64,000 nt of DNA from Terebella lapidaria (Eukaryota > Annelida > Polychaeta > Terebellida > Terebellidae). Under the pieces are notes generated by a model that saw nothing but the letters and a program-made list of their open reading frames with translations, did not search any database and was not told where the DNA came from. Positions 45,571-58,935 of the stretch are shown here, one piece after another (position 1 is the first letter of the stretch; every line of letters begins with the position of its first letter). The stretch covers positions 16,262,868 through 16,326,867 of the forward strand of contig OX424555.1 in the NCBI GenBank assembly GCA_949152475.1, written 5' to 3'. The position numbers and the translations under genes are program-made.

Positions 45571-47850
45571 AGGTACTCATTGTACGGTGGCTTCTTTTGG
45601 CCAAATATTATTATTTCGAGGGAAGTGCCTTTATGGTTTTGTCGGATTTATCACTGGGTGTAAACCTGATATAGGTACCTAAAGTACCTACATCCCAAGA
45701 TGGCCACGGGTAAGAGCACTTCAAATTGCAATTCCAGATTACAGATGATGAAGGTTTTGGGTGAAGAACTGTGTATAGTTTTTGGCATACAGGCATCCTT
45801 GATCGTTTATTAAGCTGAGAACCTCCGATAAGATGTAGGTAACTGTAACGACATGATGTAGATAACGGTTCTCGGACAATATTTAATGATGAAGGTGACG
45901 GTAATTCAACATGTGCTTTGGCTGGAAATACACCGGAAATACACCAAAAAGACTGAAACGCTAAAAACACTGAATACACAGAAAATCCGATAGAATTGAC
46001 AAGCATGCCATATCCAATAAATATTGTGATCGAATAGTTTTGAAGCCGGATCTGAGGTTCGTGAGGGTAAAGTTGATGTCGATTTTTGGACTTTGTTTCT
46101 GCGCAATAATTCAAACAGTATTTAGGCAATGGCTGCAATACTTGGCACTGATGTCCATATACAACCCTGTCGATCTTGGGGTCAATACGACTAACGACCT
46201 TTGATATAGAGCGCGGAAGAATTTTTGCTCAGTCGCCTTCGAGGCTTTATCGGTGCGTCATAGAATGACTTATCACACAAGACAAACATGTCTGAGGGGT
46301 AATAGGGATGAACTTTGACCTTGGCCTGAAATATTTGCCGAGTTGACAGTTTTTTATTTTCATAAGTAGCCTATCTCCAAAACTGTGTGTCGACGAGCAA
46401 AACTGATATATTTTGTCATTTCGTCCGAAGCATTCATGTCTTAGAGGTATAGATATTGGGTTTCGAGCATTTTTTACTGGGTCAGCATTTCTCATCTTCG
46501 TTGGAAACGTGCATCGTAGAGGAAAACGCAAATTATATTCAAAATTTATCCTTTGGGGTATTGGGGATGAACTTTGTCTTTTGTTTGCACTGAGTCGACA
46601 TATCTGAGGGATTTCTAATTTTGTGTGTATCTAATATTAAACTTGTTTCAAGTTATGCTTTACACCAAAATCATACCTCTAAGGCGTCTTAATGCCTTGA
46701 CGTCTAGTGTTTTATCACTGTTTTTCGAACATATATATCCAATAAATATTGTCAAAAATAATATTTCTGATTGTTTCGATGAGGTTTCACATTTTAATCT
46801 TGTGATTAAACGCAACTGCTGTGAGAGCTTTGCGATATTTGTTGATTTACCGTAATACAGACGCATGCCAGAACAACTTTTATAGTTTCTGACATGAAAG
46901 TGATAAAATATGATGGAAAATAGGGTTTTTTACACCAGAGTAGACGCATAAACTATCAATTTGATGCAAGACATTGTTCAACATTAGAACCATTGATGTC
47001 TGAACTCGGATATACATCTATAGATATTTTCTTCTATGTTGTTCGCCGCATCAGCGGCGGCCTATATCAAATACAATGTTACTTTAACTTCCGGTGCCGC
47101 TTAGCACAGTGCACCTTTTTCCACCTGCCGCTCAGCGCACGAACTGATATTTTAGCACAAACATCATTCAATTTTATCAGTTTATTTGACTGACGATCGC
47201 ACAGCAAGAATTTTGGCCAACGCATTTGTTTCATGCGGCGACCACTTTTTCTACTCTGGATCCCTGACGTTTACTTGTTTAGTATATGGAGAGCAAATTA
47301 ATCCTCTAAATTAGGGTTATTAATCACACAAACTTTCCCATCCCAACATATTTCACTGGCCACAAAATTAATTCTCTCCACTGTAGGTTACTTATGTTTC
47401 CTGTATTTCTGATGTTTTTGAACGCTGGCATGATGTTATCACCGATATCATGAATATTCCATGAAATCTGAATTATCGTTGTCTGCACGTGACGGGAGAG
47501 TATGAGAGTATTTACGAAAGGAGCATTCGTTGGAAATCGGGACCGCCCGTGCATGTAAACTAGGAAGTAATGCTGATTGTTCGTATATACTCAACAAAGA
47601 TTGACAGTGTCCATATGAGGAGCGCGGTATGAACTAACACAGATGCGAATGAAGTTACTCAAATTTCGGGTTTCGTAAAACTATATTTACCTTCGAAATA
47701 ACTATAATAATCGTAGCAGACATGCGCCACTGAATCCTATGTCCTATTATCTCTATTTCCGCAGGTTATTCCTCTGTCTCCTCTTGGTGGCAACGATATT
47801 ACACTCTTTGGTAGCACCTGAAACAAACAGCGAGCGCAGGTATGCGTGTA
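45571..47850. other. No supported gene
   Basis: Open frames at 45611-46138 (minus) and elsewhere are unrecognised and overlap others. A diverged pair containing GGGGTA(A/T)TAGGGATGAACTTTG occurs at about 46296 and 46555. Confidence 0.45.
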
Positions 47851-47851
47851 T

Positions 47852-48454
47852 CAGCCTGAGCGACGCGGAGCGTCGAGATGGCTGTCATTCACCCTCGGGA
47901 CGGAAATCGTTTGGACATCTTTTCAACTAATAAATCGAAATTCTCCATACCTGTGCCTTCTAGGCCTCATCTATATACCGAGAGGACATAGGGGATACAT
48001 ATTTGACAAACAATCATTGACTTTATCACTGAAATATCCCAACTTGAAAACGCGAACCAGATTTTGACAAGCTCTTGGTCGGGCCATGGGTTTATCCATT
48101 TTCCCAATAGTATGACATTGGATTCGCTTGGTGGCGCCACAACTCGATCTCAGATAATGAGAAGTGGCGCCACCAAGTGAATTGTGAGGTCAATACATCT
48201 GGAAAAATGGATGTGCCCATGAGATGTGTCAAGTTATCACAATCTGGTTCGCGTTTTTCAAGTTAGGATATTTCAGTGATAAAGTCACTGATCGTTTGTC
48301 AAATATGTATCCCCTATGTCCTCTCGGTATATAGATGAGGCCTAGAAGGCACAGGTATGGAGAATTTCGATTTATTAGTTGAAAAGATGTCCAAACGATT
48401 TCCGTCCCGAGGGTGAATGACAGCCATCTCAGACGCTCCGCGTCGCTCAGGCTG
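47852..48454. mobile_element. Large palindrome, about 600 bp foldback element
   Basis: The left arm (47852 to about 48150) and the right arm (about 48155-48454) are reverse complements over almost their full length. Matching blocks include CAGCCTGAGCGACGCGGAGC, GACGGAAATCGTTTGGACAT, CTATATACCGAGAGGACATA and TTGGTGGCGCCAC. The turn lies near ACTCGATCTCAGATAATGAG. Identity looks high, suggesting recent origin or gene-conversion-like homogenisation. Two antisense-related frames are by-products. Confidence 0.92.
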
Positions 48455-51400
48455 TGCGTGTATTAGTGTAGTAAGTACGTTGTCACACTGGTAACAATTA
48501 AGGGTACATGTCGGCACTGAGATACGATCTCGATGTCATTTGTGCCCTCTGATTTGGCGGATCATGTTATGAATTTGCCAACGTCGTGCCGTGATTTCCT
48601 TTCAGGTGCATAGCACGTCAACATTTAGAAATCGAATCTAATATCGAATCGCACATGACGCCTCGACAGTACCACTGTAGGAACCCTACTACCGTAACGC
48701 GACGTTCCGGTAGTCCAAATGATGGCGGAAGGTTATAAGCTTCGAAAAGTTTTTTCACGATAAACTAGGTGTTAGGCAGATTTCGCACATAACTCTTACA
48801 CGAGACGAATTGTCTAGATATACTTTATAGTGTGGACATATGATTAAACTGTGAATCTGATTGATTTGCGAGAAAAAAAACGGTTTGAAATATGCGACGA
48901 TTACTACCGTAACGTTAGCGGCCCACTACCGTAACGCCAATTTCCAGATTTCAAGTACTACCGTAACGCTTGCATATATATATATATATAAAAAAATTAC
49001 CATTATGTAAAACTTTGATTTTGATCATATTTTATTATTTGTGTTATTGATAAATAGTACAAATATTGTTGTAGATCGATGATCATAATCGGGACAATTT
49101 TTGGGAGTTTGTCATGCATATGTAGCCTATGTGAAAAATACATCAGGATACATATGTTATTACTGCCCTTTCACCAACCATTCGCTGTCATAATTTTTTG
49201 AAAACTATATTTCATACTAAACACGCTAAACTAACTGAATGAAATATACTCACATCAAACGCAATGAAAATAACCAGTCCTCGGGGAAATTTTGCTCATT
49301 TGAACAGGCGGTTCTCACGTAAATACAGGAACTGTATCCATCACACGCAGATGTGTCCTGATGTATTTTTCACATAGGTTACATATACATGACAAACTGG
49401 TACTGGTCCCACAAGCCTAAGGACGCGTAATGATTTTTTGTTGTTGTTCAGTGCGTTTTTTCGGGAAATACAATCGGTTAAATTCGGAAATTATATTAGA
49501 CTTGTTGATACAAATTCTCTGAAATTATTGGATTTATTCCTTTCATCCCAGGTTTACGATCTAATGGTATACGGTGTAGTCTTCATGTGTCATCGACTGA
49601 TGATGAATATGGGATAAGGGACCTCATTTTTAAATAATTAATTTACATGTAGTGCACCAGCCGACACCTTCGATGACCTTAATATCAACTCCAAATAGGA
49701 CGAAACATGATGTGAAAACATATTCAAATCCTACGTGTAATCTGCAAAAAAAAGAACAATGGGCAATGGAGAAGTATTAATTAATGATCACCGGAGCATA
49801 GAGAAGGTTGGAACAGCCTCTAGGTGTACAGCTCCTGAACGTTCCCATGTAACCACAGCAAGTTCTGCATGTATACAACGAAAGTATACAGTAAACTCGT
49901 AGAATATTTGCTACATTGGCACATTCAAATAGGAAGTCATATGTAGTGATTTGAGTGGTGACGTTGAGTTTCTTCAATGACATTGAAAGGTCAAAACGTC
50001 AATTTCAGTGAAAGAGAAAAAAAGCAGTCATGGCTTAACACGTCACATTTATCCAGTAACCTTTCCTGGCCCTTGGGCTACATATTTATCACCACGTTAT
50101 ACCATAACCAAATCATGATGTACCCATTAAGACATACCATGTTATAATTTATGTGAACAGAAAATAACCGTTTTTCTGCATGTAAGCCGTCCTGTTTCCT
50201 TCAGACACGGGTGATCTGCCGCAACTCATATTGGGACATTTAACTTGTTTACCTAGCATTGCCTAAAAATATATGTAATATATTTGTTCTGGGTTTTTTT
50301 ATTATGCAAAATGTGTGTTTCATTAGAAGTAATGCTCCTGAATCATGATTGTGCACATCATCATTGGATATTATCATCATCACTGGATATCGAGATTTCG
50401 CAGAATTTCTACTTGAAAAGTTGGAATTGCCTACCTGTGTGGATTGTTCGTTGTATCGAGGCCATGCTACACCATTTCATTGATTGGTCTCCTAATCATT
50501 CTCGTGAGGAACTCGCTACCAACTAAAGTAACGGTCCTGTGGAAATCTTGTCGATGTGCTTAGGCAGAGCGCTATTTTGACTTGGGCGACATCATCCCCT
50601 GCATGACCAAATGCCTTGAACAAGGCCCAGTTTGCACATCAGGTACCAGAAAATCTGAGAAGACGGCTTGTAGCCATCCGAAAAAAAAAATAGAATTCAC
50701 TATGGCTGATTGCATTCACTAATATAAGTACATAGTGTTGGCTTGATCGATGTGCGTCCATCTGCTCTGTATTGCGTTCTTCAGTTTCCCCTTTTAATAT
50801 TTGAACTTTATATATTTAGAGAAGCTGACCATCGGTTAGGTACAAATTCTTCATGGTGTATCGAAAGTCATTCGGCGAATTTTCGTGACTTCAATGCAAG
50901 AATCTGCTGAGCATCAACTTGGGTCATATGTCAATGATTTAGACAAGCCTGTGGTCATTACTCCCGCAGCAAGAGCGTTTGAAATTACACTAGGTCTAAG
51001 TAGGTGCGTATCTGTCTCCACAGTTTTGGATTTTTTAGTTGGTCTGAGACAGGACATTTCAAAAGTTAAAAAAAAAATCAATAGGGTAGCGAAGTCTCGT
51101 TCCACATGTGGGAATAGCCTTGCCTATAGTAGTCACTTTGGCTAATTTTGCATTATTACACATTATTACATGTAGTTCATCAAAATAAGGAAGATGAATA
51201 CTGTTTTCGTCATTAAAAAGTATTGCTACTCTCATTCTCGTCAAAGTCATGATCTGAATGCACAGAAACATAGCATATTTAAACCCTCCAGTCCACGAGA
51301 AATATTCATGCCAGAAGACATCCATCGATCTATTAAAGGAAGGGAATGTGTCAATGAGTGTAATGTGAAAATCCTATGACGTTCTGATGATTTTCATATA

Positions 51401-53030
51401 CATCTACATAAACACAAACTGTCATGATCTATGTAATGTGCAACAGATCAATTATTCTAAATTTTACAGAAAATTTGGCGAGAAAGTTGATTGTCCCTAA
51501 AATGACGAAAGAACGCAAAATAACGTGACGTTTTGAGTCTCGCTTCTGTATAGGTTTTTCTATCTCTAGACCTACATGTACAAATTAACAAGCATCACAA
51601 CAGCAGAACTTGAGGTTACGTGTGCGGCCACAGGGACAAAGGAGAGTAGAACCAGTACTCGAGGCTGAGTGAATACGAGAAAAATCAAGGATAAGTAGAC
51701 ACGAAACCCATTTCTTGGTTAAACAACCCTATTGATTAGTTTGATAACAATATGAAACAATGAACTCGAATCGTATTGTAACTCGAACTCGTATTGTAAT
51801 AACTCTCTACTTCCCTCTCACAGAGAACAATTCTCGTAGATGGTCTTACAATACCATAATACCTGCAATACTGGTGCAGAGCTTGTCCATGCGAAAATTG
51901 ATTATTACTCGCATTTGTTTGTCGATTCCTCCATTATTCTTGCCAAAATGTGTTTTAGTTGCACTTTCCACAAATGACCAAGGTGTATGTTTTCTTTGTT
52001 CAATATTTGCTACTTAACTTTGTTGTAATCTGAGATTGTGACATAAAATATGGATAATGTCATCGCTGACTTAATTCGGTAGCAATACGTCCACGCATGG
52101 ACAAGCTCCTCACCAGTAGTACCATGGGGTCAAAATTACACTAACATATATAGTACGGCTAACGCCGCACAATAAATAGGCTATTCGACAACAAGCAAAG
52201 TTTGACGCCTGTTAGGATAAGTTTCAACCGGTGATTCAACAAATGAAGTAATGCTCGGAGCGCTCTGTAACATATGTGTCGCTCTGTAACACATGTGGCG
52301 CTCTGTAACATCTGTGTCGTTTCAATGAAAAACATGATCTTTGTTTATAATGTGTTTATGAATAATATCATGTTGTTTCCACAATATCATGTTGTTACGA
52401 CTTCAAGTACGACTTCAAACAACTATTCGAAAATAATTCTGACAGTTCAGAGGCCTGCCATTGAAAAGTCTTGGGTTTTTTAAAAAACCTGAAAACTCGA
52501 ATTTTTTTAAAACGTGTGGTCCCGGTTGTGCTTGACCAACCTCTTCATTTTAATGTCAAGCATCATATAAAGTAGGCATACAAGCCATAACGACTTGTTG
52601 ACATATTGCTCCAATGTATTGCAATTGAAAAGCCCATCCGTAATCATGAGTTAACGCCATGAAAGATGTCTTGATCTTAGAACAGTGATGGAAATGTCCA
52701 TTCGTAAAACATATAAAATCAAGACAACCATCAGATGGAAACATTCTTCAGAAGTCTTACTGGTTTGAATTGTGTACAAATGTCAATTTCATTGACTATA
52801 TAAAATCATAACCTATATGCGAAAGACACATATTTTCTGAATCTCTCTCTCTTTCTTTTCGAGGTATCTGCATCATGTGGAGCAGTCAGGATTGAAATCA
52901 CTTTCTGATATGATTTCGAATAGGCATGAAATTCGATGAATTTTCATATGAGTAAAAACGTGGTCTGTGGCAAAGCAACACTAAAGACATTTCCGGGATA
53001 CACATGCATTTGTGGCCATATACTAACAAT
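48455..53030. other. No supported gene
   Basis: 48660-48970 repeats the motif CTACCGTAACG four or more times with CGACGTT or CGCCAATT variants. A diverged GACCTTGA block is at 49925-50000. 52255-52320 has three copies of GCTCTGTAACA(T/C)(A/C)TGTG. No protein-coding evidence. Confidence 0.5.
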
Positions 53031-53039
53031 GGTCTCTCT

Positions 53040-53345
53040 ATATATAGAAGATATTAATTATATCTACTCATGATATATCATAGCGTACAGACTGGCTGGG
53101 TGATCCGATTCTACAAATACTGGACGAATGCATGTATACATCTGATGATTTTTTAAGCAAATGAGATGTTTTGTGTTAACTTATCCTAAGAAGATATTTT
53201 TTAGATCTAACGATGATATATTATATCCTACAGACTGGTTGGGTTATTACGTGTTTTCCGATTCAACAAACACTGGACGTTGAGCATGTATGCATATATT
53301 TCTTAATCAAATGAGAGGTTTTCGTGTTAACTTATCCTCAAGTAT
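53040..53345. repeat. Direct repeat of about 150 bp
   Basis: A block beginning GATATATCATAGCGTACAGACTGG (53071) recurs as GATATATTATATCCTACAGACTGG (53214). Shared later elements are AAATGAGATGTTTTGTG/AAATGAGAGGTTTTCGTG and GTTAACTTATCCT. Confidence 0.8.
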
Positions 53346-53734
53346 TGGTATTAATTTCATTCGCTCACTTCCGCCACAAACGCAACTTTCAGCTCTGCTG
53401 GTGAGTTGCTTCTTATGTCTTTTGTTTACTACTGTCAAATTTTCACATTCCATTTTTATTTCATGAATAATTCGTATGAATGCGAGATCACTCCGATTTT
53501 CGGTCATCCCACTAAATACAATGGGAATTTTTTTTCAATGCTGTTCTATTACTCAAATTGTGATAGTCTCGTAACACAAAGAGTTTGAGAGATCGATGCA
53601 GCAAGTTGTTTGTTATAAGGCAACAATGGCAGTGGTTTGGAATTTTCTCTCTAAATATATCAATGTTTTCAAATAAAATCTAAATACATCATTTTGTTGA
53701 AGGTAAAAAATAATTTGTGGGTGAAAATTTCGGA

Positions 53735-53796
53735 AACTCGCTAAACTCGAACAAGCGACCACGGGGCTGAAGCCTTTAATCACTACACCTGTTTCT
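53735..53796 (-). mobile_element. Possible tRNA-derived SINE head
   Basis: Minus strand reads GTGTAGTGATTAAAGGC, resembling a Pol III A box, and about 35 bp later TTGTTCGAGTTTAG, a degenerate B box. The remainder does not fold as a clean tRNA, so a SINE remnant is more likely than a functional tRNA. Confidence 0.35.
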
Positions 53797-54208
53797 ATAT
53801 TTGCATTATTGAATAACTATTTTTGTTTTCTCACTTCTTGTATTCTATTTGTTTTTACTTTATTGAAACCAGTCCATGGTTTGTATATTATTACAGCGCA
53901 CGATGAAGTGGTATGTACAGTATTACATAGACACAGTGTATTCACGGCATTCATAGTGCGATGCAACTTTATTGGACTATTTGTACATGTTTCATATCTC
54001 ATTTCTTGAACTAAATGGACTCGAAACTCTTCCTGGAATATAGGAAAGATATATGAACCATCAAATACATTTAATTTCTGGTCAACTCATTGATGAAGTC
54101 AAAAAGGTTATCATGTTTCTCTACAAAACAAATAAAGATCAATTTATGCAGCGAGGTATTAATAAACGAGAGCATCTCTCACTTTCAGGTATGTTTGTAT
54201 GCATGACT

Positions 54209-55787
54209 CTAGTCGCAGTTGGATTCCACCTTGACATAGTGGTCCAGTTTGTTGAATTGGTGGAGTCCCCCAGCTTCGCTGGATGCGCTGTGATGCCAGC
54301 AGAGACTTGCGCCACTGGGACGGTCATTGTTGATGTCCACGCCAGCACAACCTGCGTCACATGCACAGGCGCTCAGGCAGTCATGTACCGTGGTGTACTG
54401 GGACTTCTCGGTGGCTCCCAGTTTGTGGTTATTCTCGTAGAATCGCCAGTCCGTGGCACAGTCAGCTGTACAGACATCGATGTGCATATGTACATAACTA
54501 TGAGCGTGTGCTTATGGCACAAACGTGTATCCTTTAAAAATCTGATGTATAAAGATGTCTCTGTGTATACATTTATTGCAATTCCACATACTACACTATA
54601 GTGTACGAAGCACACTCTACACAGACTCACGTGCTCCTGCAAGACAGCTCTCTGGTCGCCTAGCGTGCTTGACACCTGGCCCCACTTTGTCGTTATTCAC
54701 GCGGTCATCATTGAAGAACCAGCAGAGATAATTGGCGTTGGAATTCTCATTGATGTCAACTCCGGTACAGCTCGAATCCAGAGTACAGTGGATCAGACAC
54801 TCCCATTCACTGGAGTAGGACTTGGGACTGGCTCCAATGGCGTTGGTTTCAAGGAGTAAGTTCCACTGGTTGCAGGCCGCTATATAGATATATATTGTTG
54901 TTCAGTTAAAGAATATATTCCACATGTGCATGCGTCTCATGAGTCAGTCAAAAGAACTTGAATCACGGGTAAAACAATAAGGAAGATTTCATAGAAAACA
55001 TTATAGTCATTACCAACGATATATTGCTAAGTATATATTGCATGACATGTATATCTACTCATAACAATATATTTATCTAATTATCACGAATGTACAGAAA
55101 CCATTGCTACTATGACATCCGTTTTAGCATACATGCTTTTGCTATTTTGAACTCATATTCTGATCTATATGTTCACATAGACCAAGGTAATAATCTAGAA
55201 TTGACAACTCAATTTAGATAAACCTGAAAGAGCTCTGAACACGGAGTTTTTGGCCGTGGAGTGAGTCAAATAAACTACACGCTGATAGTGGTATAATGCC
55301 AATCATACAAAAACAGCTGACAATGGAATCAACAACTCATCTAAATATGTAACCCTTCGAATTAATGATATTCAACGAAACATTATAGCTGGGTATTGTT
55401 TATGTTGAGTTCCTTAGGAAGTGAATTTTACGTTGTGGACATATAATGACCATGCAGCCTAAATTTTGTTTGGGGTGTTTGTAAGGACATATATTGCCAC
55501 CAGTTTAGGGGCAGGCATATCTATATTCAGGCAGAAATTCAACCTTATTCTCACACATTGAATAAAAGCACTGAATAGGGGAAAAAGTTATATTGCAAGA
55601 TATTCGGCCATAAAAAGATACATTTGTTCTGTACTGTATACATGTAAGACTAAGTTACAGAGAACAATCAGCTTGAAATTTGTTGAAGTTGATGAACACC
55701 CAAACCAGACAAGCAAGGAAGGTTAATCATTCACTTACCATTTGCATAGGCGCAAAGTGCCAGAAGTGTCGTCAAAATCGCCAACAT
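54209..55787 (-). CDS. Small secreted protein with two tandem Cys-rich domains
   Basis: Complete three-exon gene on the minus strand: 55787-55739, 54879-54631 and 54465-54209. Donors are GTAAGT and GTGAGT. Phases 1 and 1 match, total 184 residues. Exon 1 is a signal peptide (MLAILTTLLALCAYAN, cleavage expected after ANA). Exons 2 and 3 each encode one domain of the same plan: C-x2-W, a GA-x2-KS motif, a Cys-x3-Cys pair (ECLIHC / DCLSAC), C-x-GVDIN, LCW and a final Cys. Both internal introns are phase 1, so the domain is a symmetric, duplicable exon module. The layout is reminiscent of PAN/apple-like extracellular modules, but I do not claim membership. Probably an extracellular matrix, mucus or shell-associated protein or a lectin-like factor; function unknown. 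Confidence 0.85.
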
Positions 55788-58277
55788 GTTCACGTTTCTG
55801 TTGATCTACTGCGTGTACTGATGTATTGCTGCTCGATCTCCTATGCTCGTGGTGTGAGAAGACGAGCTGTATTTATTAGGCTCATGTACACTAAAACACG
55901 TATTGTGATGTTTTGATTTCAAATGAGGCGTACCTTTTATCGAAGTAATCGGTTCAATCTAGTTGATTCACTGCACGTCCAGTGGTGGTTTGCGGAATTA
56001 TGGCTTCCCGTAAAGCTTTAAAGATTAATCAGGTGTGCATTTTAGCGTAGTTATGGCTGTAACGTTACTTTGGATATGGATATTTAAAAAATCATTTTTG
56101 AACAAATTTAGATAGTAAAAAAATGACCTCATGTCATACAACTTCAGCGTAGTTCATTCGCAGCTCACTGCGATGTATAGGGCACTATGATTCATGATGA
56201 CTATGACTCGTTTCATTACTTGGCAGCTGTCGTCCATATTGCCATGAAAATTTCGACAAAGTGCATTATATGCTCACATGAGAGTCACCCAAAACGGTAT
56301 CCATTTATTTTTTTAATTCTGCATTTTCGCATACTGAAACCTCAAACGTGTACTATGGGAATGTTTTTTTTATTGAGGATAAAGTATCATGCCCCATCAA
56401 CTTCCGGCACAATTTATCCTAGACAAACACAACGTTTGGGAGATGAAGTCTTATAGATACAGCTTGGGTTTGTGAGCATATAAGATACATTGTATTCTTG
56501 GTGTCCTTGTTCTCAGGTGACCTTCATTGATCAAACTCAATATCTTAGCATTTGTACATTTCGCATCAGAGAAAAGGGCCGCACAGAAGTTAAGGATTGA
56601 TTGCATGTGATCATCATGAACCTGGCAGTGACCAGCTGTCCATTAACTTATAATGTAAATATAAAGGTAACAAATTCATGAATTTACACACTTCCAATCA
56701 ACGTGAAACTTTGCCTTTCTTTTTGTTAGCCATCAAGGATTATTAACCGAGACTCTGTTTCTTACTAAGCAATGTTAAATTGGTTAAATTCATGGTTTTC
56801 ATATGTCATTTTCCGACGTATTTCTCAGTCTACAAAATACACTCACAACAATGTGAGCGGAAGGATTATGCTGTGCAGCAAATAGCTAGTGGGGCCAGTA
56901 AAACTCACAGGTGATATGCACTCGGGTGCACCGAGGTGTTTGGGATTATGAATGTTCAGCTCATTGTATTCATCTCACAGAAAGTATAGCCCTAGATATT
57001 CTCGTTATTTTGACGACAACAAGGAATAAATATATGCAACAGCCAGTGCTTGTCAAGCAGAACACTCGAATCTTCATTTTGGTGAAACGTATAAAATGAT
57101 TTATCTAATCAACAAATTGCACAGCTTTCGTGATATCATTTATGAAACCATGTCTCGATTCATCATCCATGCGTATTTGTGTGTGTGCTAGCCAAGTTTT
57201 AGGCCAGGGGATTGTATTGTTTTTGTGATTTTGTTACCTTTACTTTCACATTATAAGTCAATGGAAAAGTGCCTCAGTGCAGTCACCGGTAAGTTACGTG
57301 CAATCACACCTTAAAATACTTGAAATATAGCTATGGGATATGTTCAGTTATGTGTGACTGCAATGGGACATCAGAGAACATACGAATGATGTTTTTTGCA
57401 GAGCATGTACAAACAATTCTGACACACCATGATGAAATGCACAGTAATCACAAGCACTTCCATGCCAAATCTCAATCTTCCATATGTCATGCATACCACA
57501 TAGTGCAAATTTAAAACTGTTGTCTTTTGTTTCCGGTGCTTAAATGCTACAAACTTTCAAAGGCTGATACATGAAGGGCAGCACATTCCGTTCAGTAAGC
57601 CTTTCGTGGCAGGCCCATTCAATCAGTTGATGGTTTCGTAGTTCTACACAAGAATCATAGCTGGTCGGAAAAATAATTTCGAGAGAATTTTCCCCATGGG
57701 TTTCTCAGAATGCGTTTAAGAAGTCTCCCCTTCGGATAGACAACAATATCATAGTTGTGTGAATATGTTTTAACGGTTCGTCTATAATCAGTATTATATG
57801 CGTGTATCTTTTACTCGATGTTAGTTTTATTAAATCATTTATGCCCGATTTTAGTGTCGTTAGAAAACCTTTATATCACTTTGTATTTATTCATGACCAG
57901 ATTAACACAATATGAAATATAATCAAAATTATAACATGTAGAGCAATATAATTTGGGAATGTCAAACACTGGCGCTTTCCACGTTGAGCACTTTTTGACA
58001 ACAAATCCCGTATATACCGAAGTCTGGAACATTTCCGACGAGCATTGTGTCGAGGAGACAGGTGCTCAATACAGTAACAAAATTTTGTATCAGTTGAAAT
58101 GAGTTTATAGCGAATTACTTCGCTAAAGCATACGCCTGAATTAACATAAAATCATAGTAAAATGCATACAGAGTGACATGCACAGTGACATGTGTGTACT
58201 CCTGAGTTTTATATTTACAACTGATCTACAGGCTAGATATAAATTTACATGATGCAAAGCCAATAGACTATGAAGCT
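55788..58277. other. No supported gene
   Basis: Upstream region of the secreted-protein gene. A TA-rich element, CCTAATAAATACAG (minus, about 55866-55880), lies roughly 80-90 bp from the start codon and could serve as a TATA-like box; this is weak. Confidence 0.4.
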
Positions 58278-58760
58278 ACTTTAGGGACATTCGCCTTCGT
58301 GTGTTTTCGCCCTCGCCTTCGCGTAATTTCGCCTTCACCTTCTCGTAATTTCGACTTCGTTCCCGCCTTCGCCCATTTTCGTCTTCGACTTCTCGTAATT
58401 ACGCCTTCGTCTTCGCGTATTTTCGCCTTCGTCTTCGTGGTGTTTTCGACTTCGCCTTCGCGTAATTTCACCTTCACCTTCTTGTAATTTCGCCTTCGCC
58501 CTCGCCTTCGTTCACTCTCGCCTTCGCCTTCTTGTAATTTCGCCTTCGTCTTCGCATATTCTCGCCTTCGTCTTCGTGGTATTTTCCCCTTCACCTTCGT
58601 CCACTCTCGCCTTCGCCTCTTGTAATTTCGCCTTCGTCTTCGCGTATTCTCTCCTTCGTCTTCATGGTGTTTTCATTCTCGCCTTCGTCCTCTCTTCGCC
58701 CACTTTTGCCTTCGACCACTCTCGGTTTCGCCTTCTCCAAATCTCGCCTTCTCATGTGTA
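58278..58760. repeat. CGCCTTCG minisatellite
   Basis: Repeated TTTCGCCTTCG, CTTCGTCTTCGCGTA and CTTCTCGTAATTTCG blocks with higher-order units of about 45-65 bp. Strong purine/pyrimidine strand asymmetry keeps Lys/Glu/Arg-rich frames open on the minus strand; these are by-products. Confidence 0.9.
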
Positions 58761-58764
58761 TGAG

Positions 58765-58935
58765 ATACAAAGTATGAGGTACGCCTTCTCATACGTATGT
58801 GATACAAAGTGATACTATGGAATAATAAGTCATACGTATGAAATAATAGGTCGTATGAAATAATAGATCATACGTAATATAGTATATCTCATACGTATGA
58901 GATAGTATGTCATACGTATACGATACCGACCATGA
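58765..58935. repeat. CATACGTATG palindrome-containing tandem repeat
   Basis: About eight occurrences of (T)CATACGTATGA or CATACGTA, each self-complementary, spaced 15-35 bp with ATAATAAGT or GATACAAAGT spacers. Confidence 0.8.

Noticed and set aside
45611-46138. Minus-strand 175-codon frame
   Set aside because: No recognisable motif, competing frames, and no exon-like boundaries.
47739-48517. Two similar peptides on opposite strands
   Set aside because: They are the two arms of one palindrome, not paralogous genes.
53735-53796. Functional tRNA gene
   Set aside because: A- and B-box-like motifs are present but no clean acceptor or anticodon stem; reported only as a possible SINE head.
54053-54601. 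Plus-strand 182-codon frame
   Set aside because: Antisense to exon 3 of the secreted Cys-rich gene, whose phases, signal peptide and repeats are convincing.
58268-58594. Lys/Arg/Glu-rich frame on the minus strand
   Set aside because: By-product of the CGCCTTCG minisatellite.
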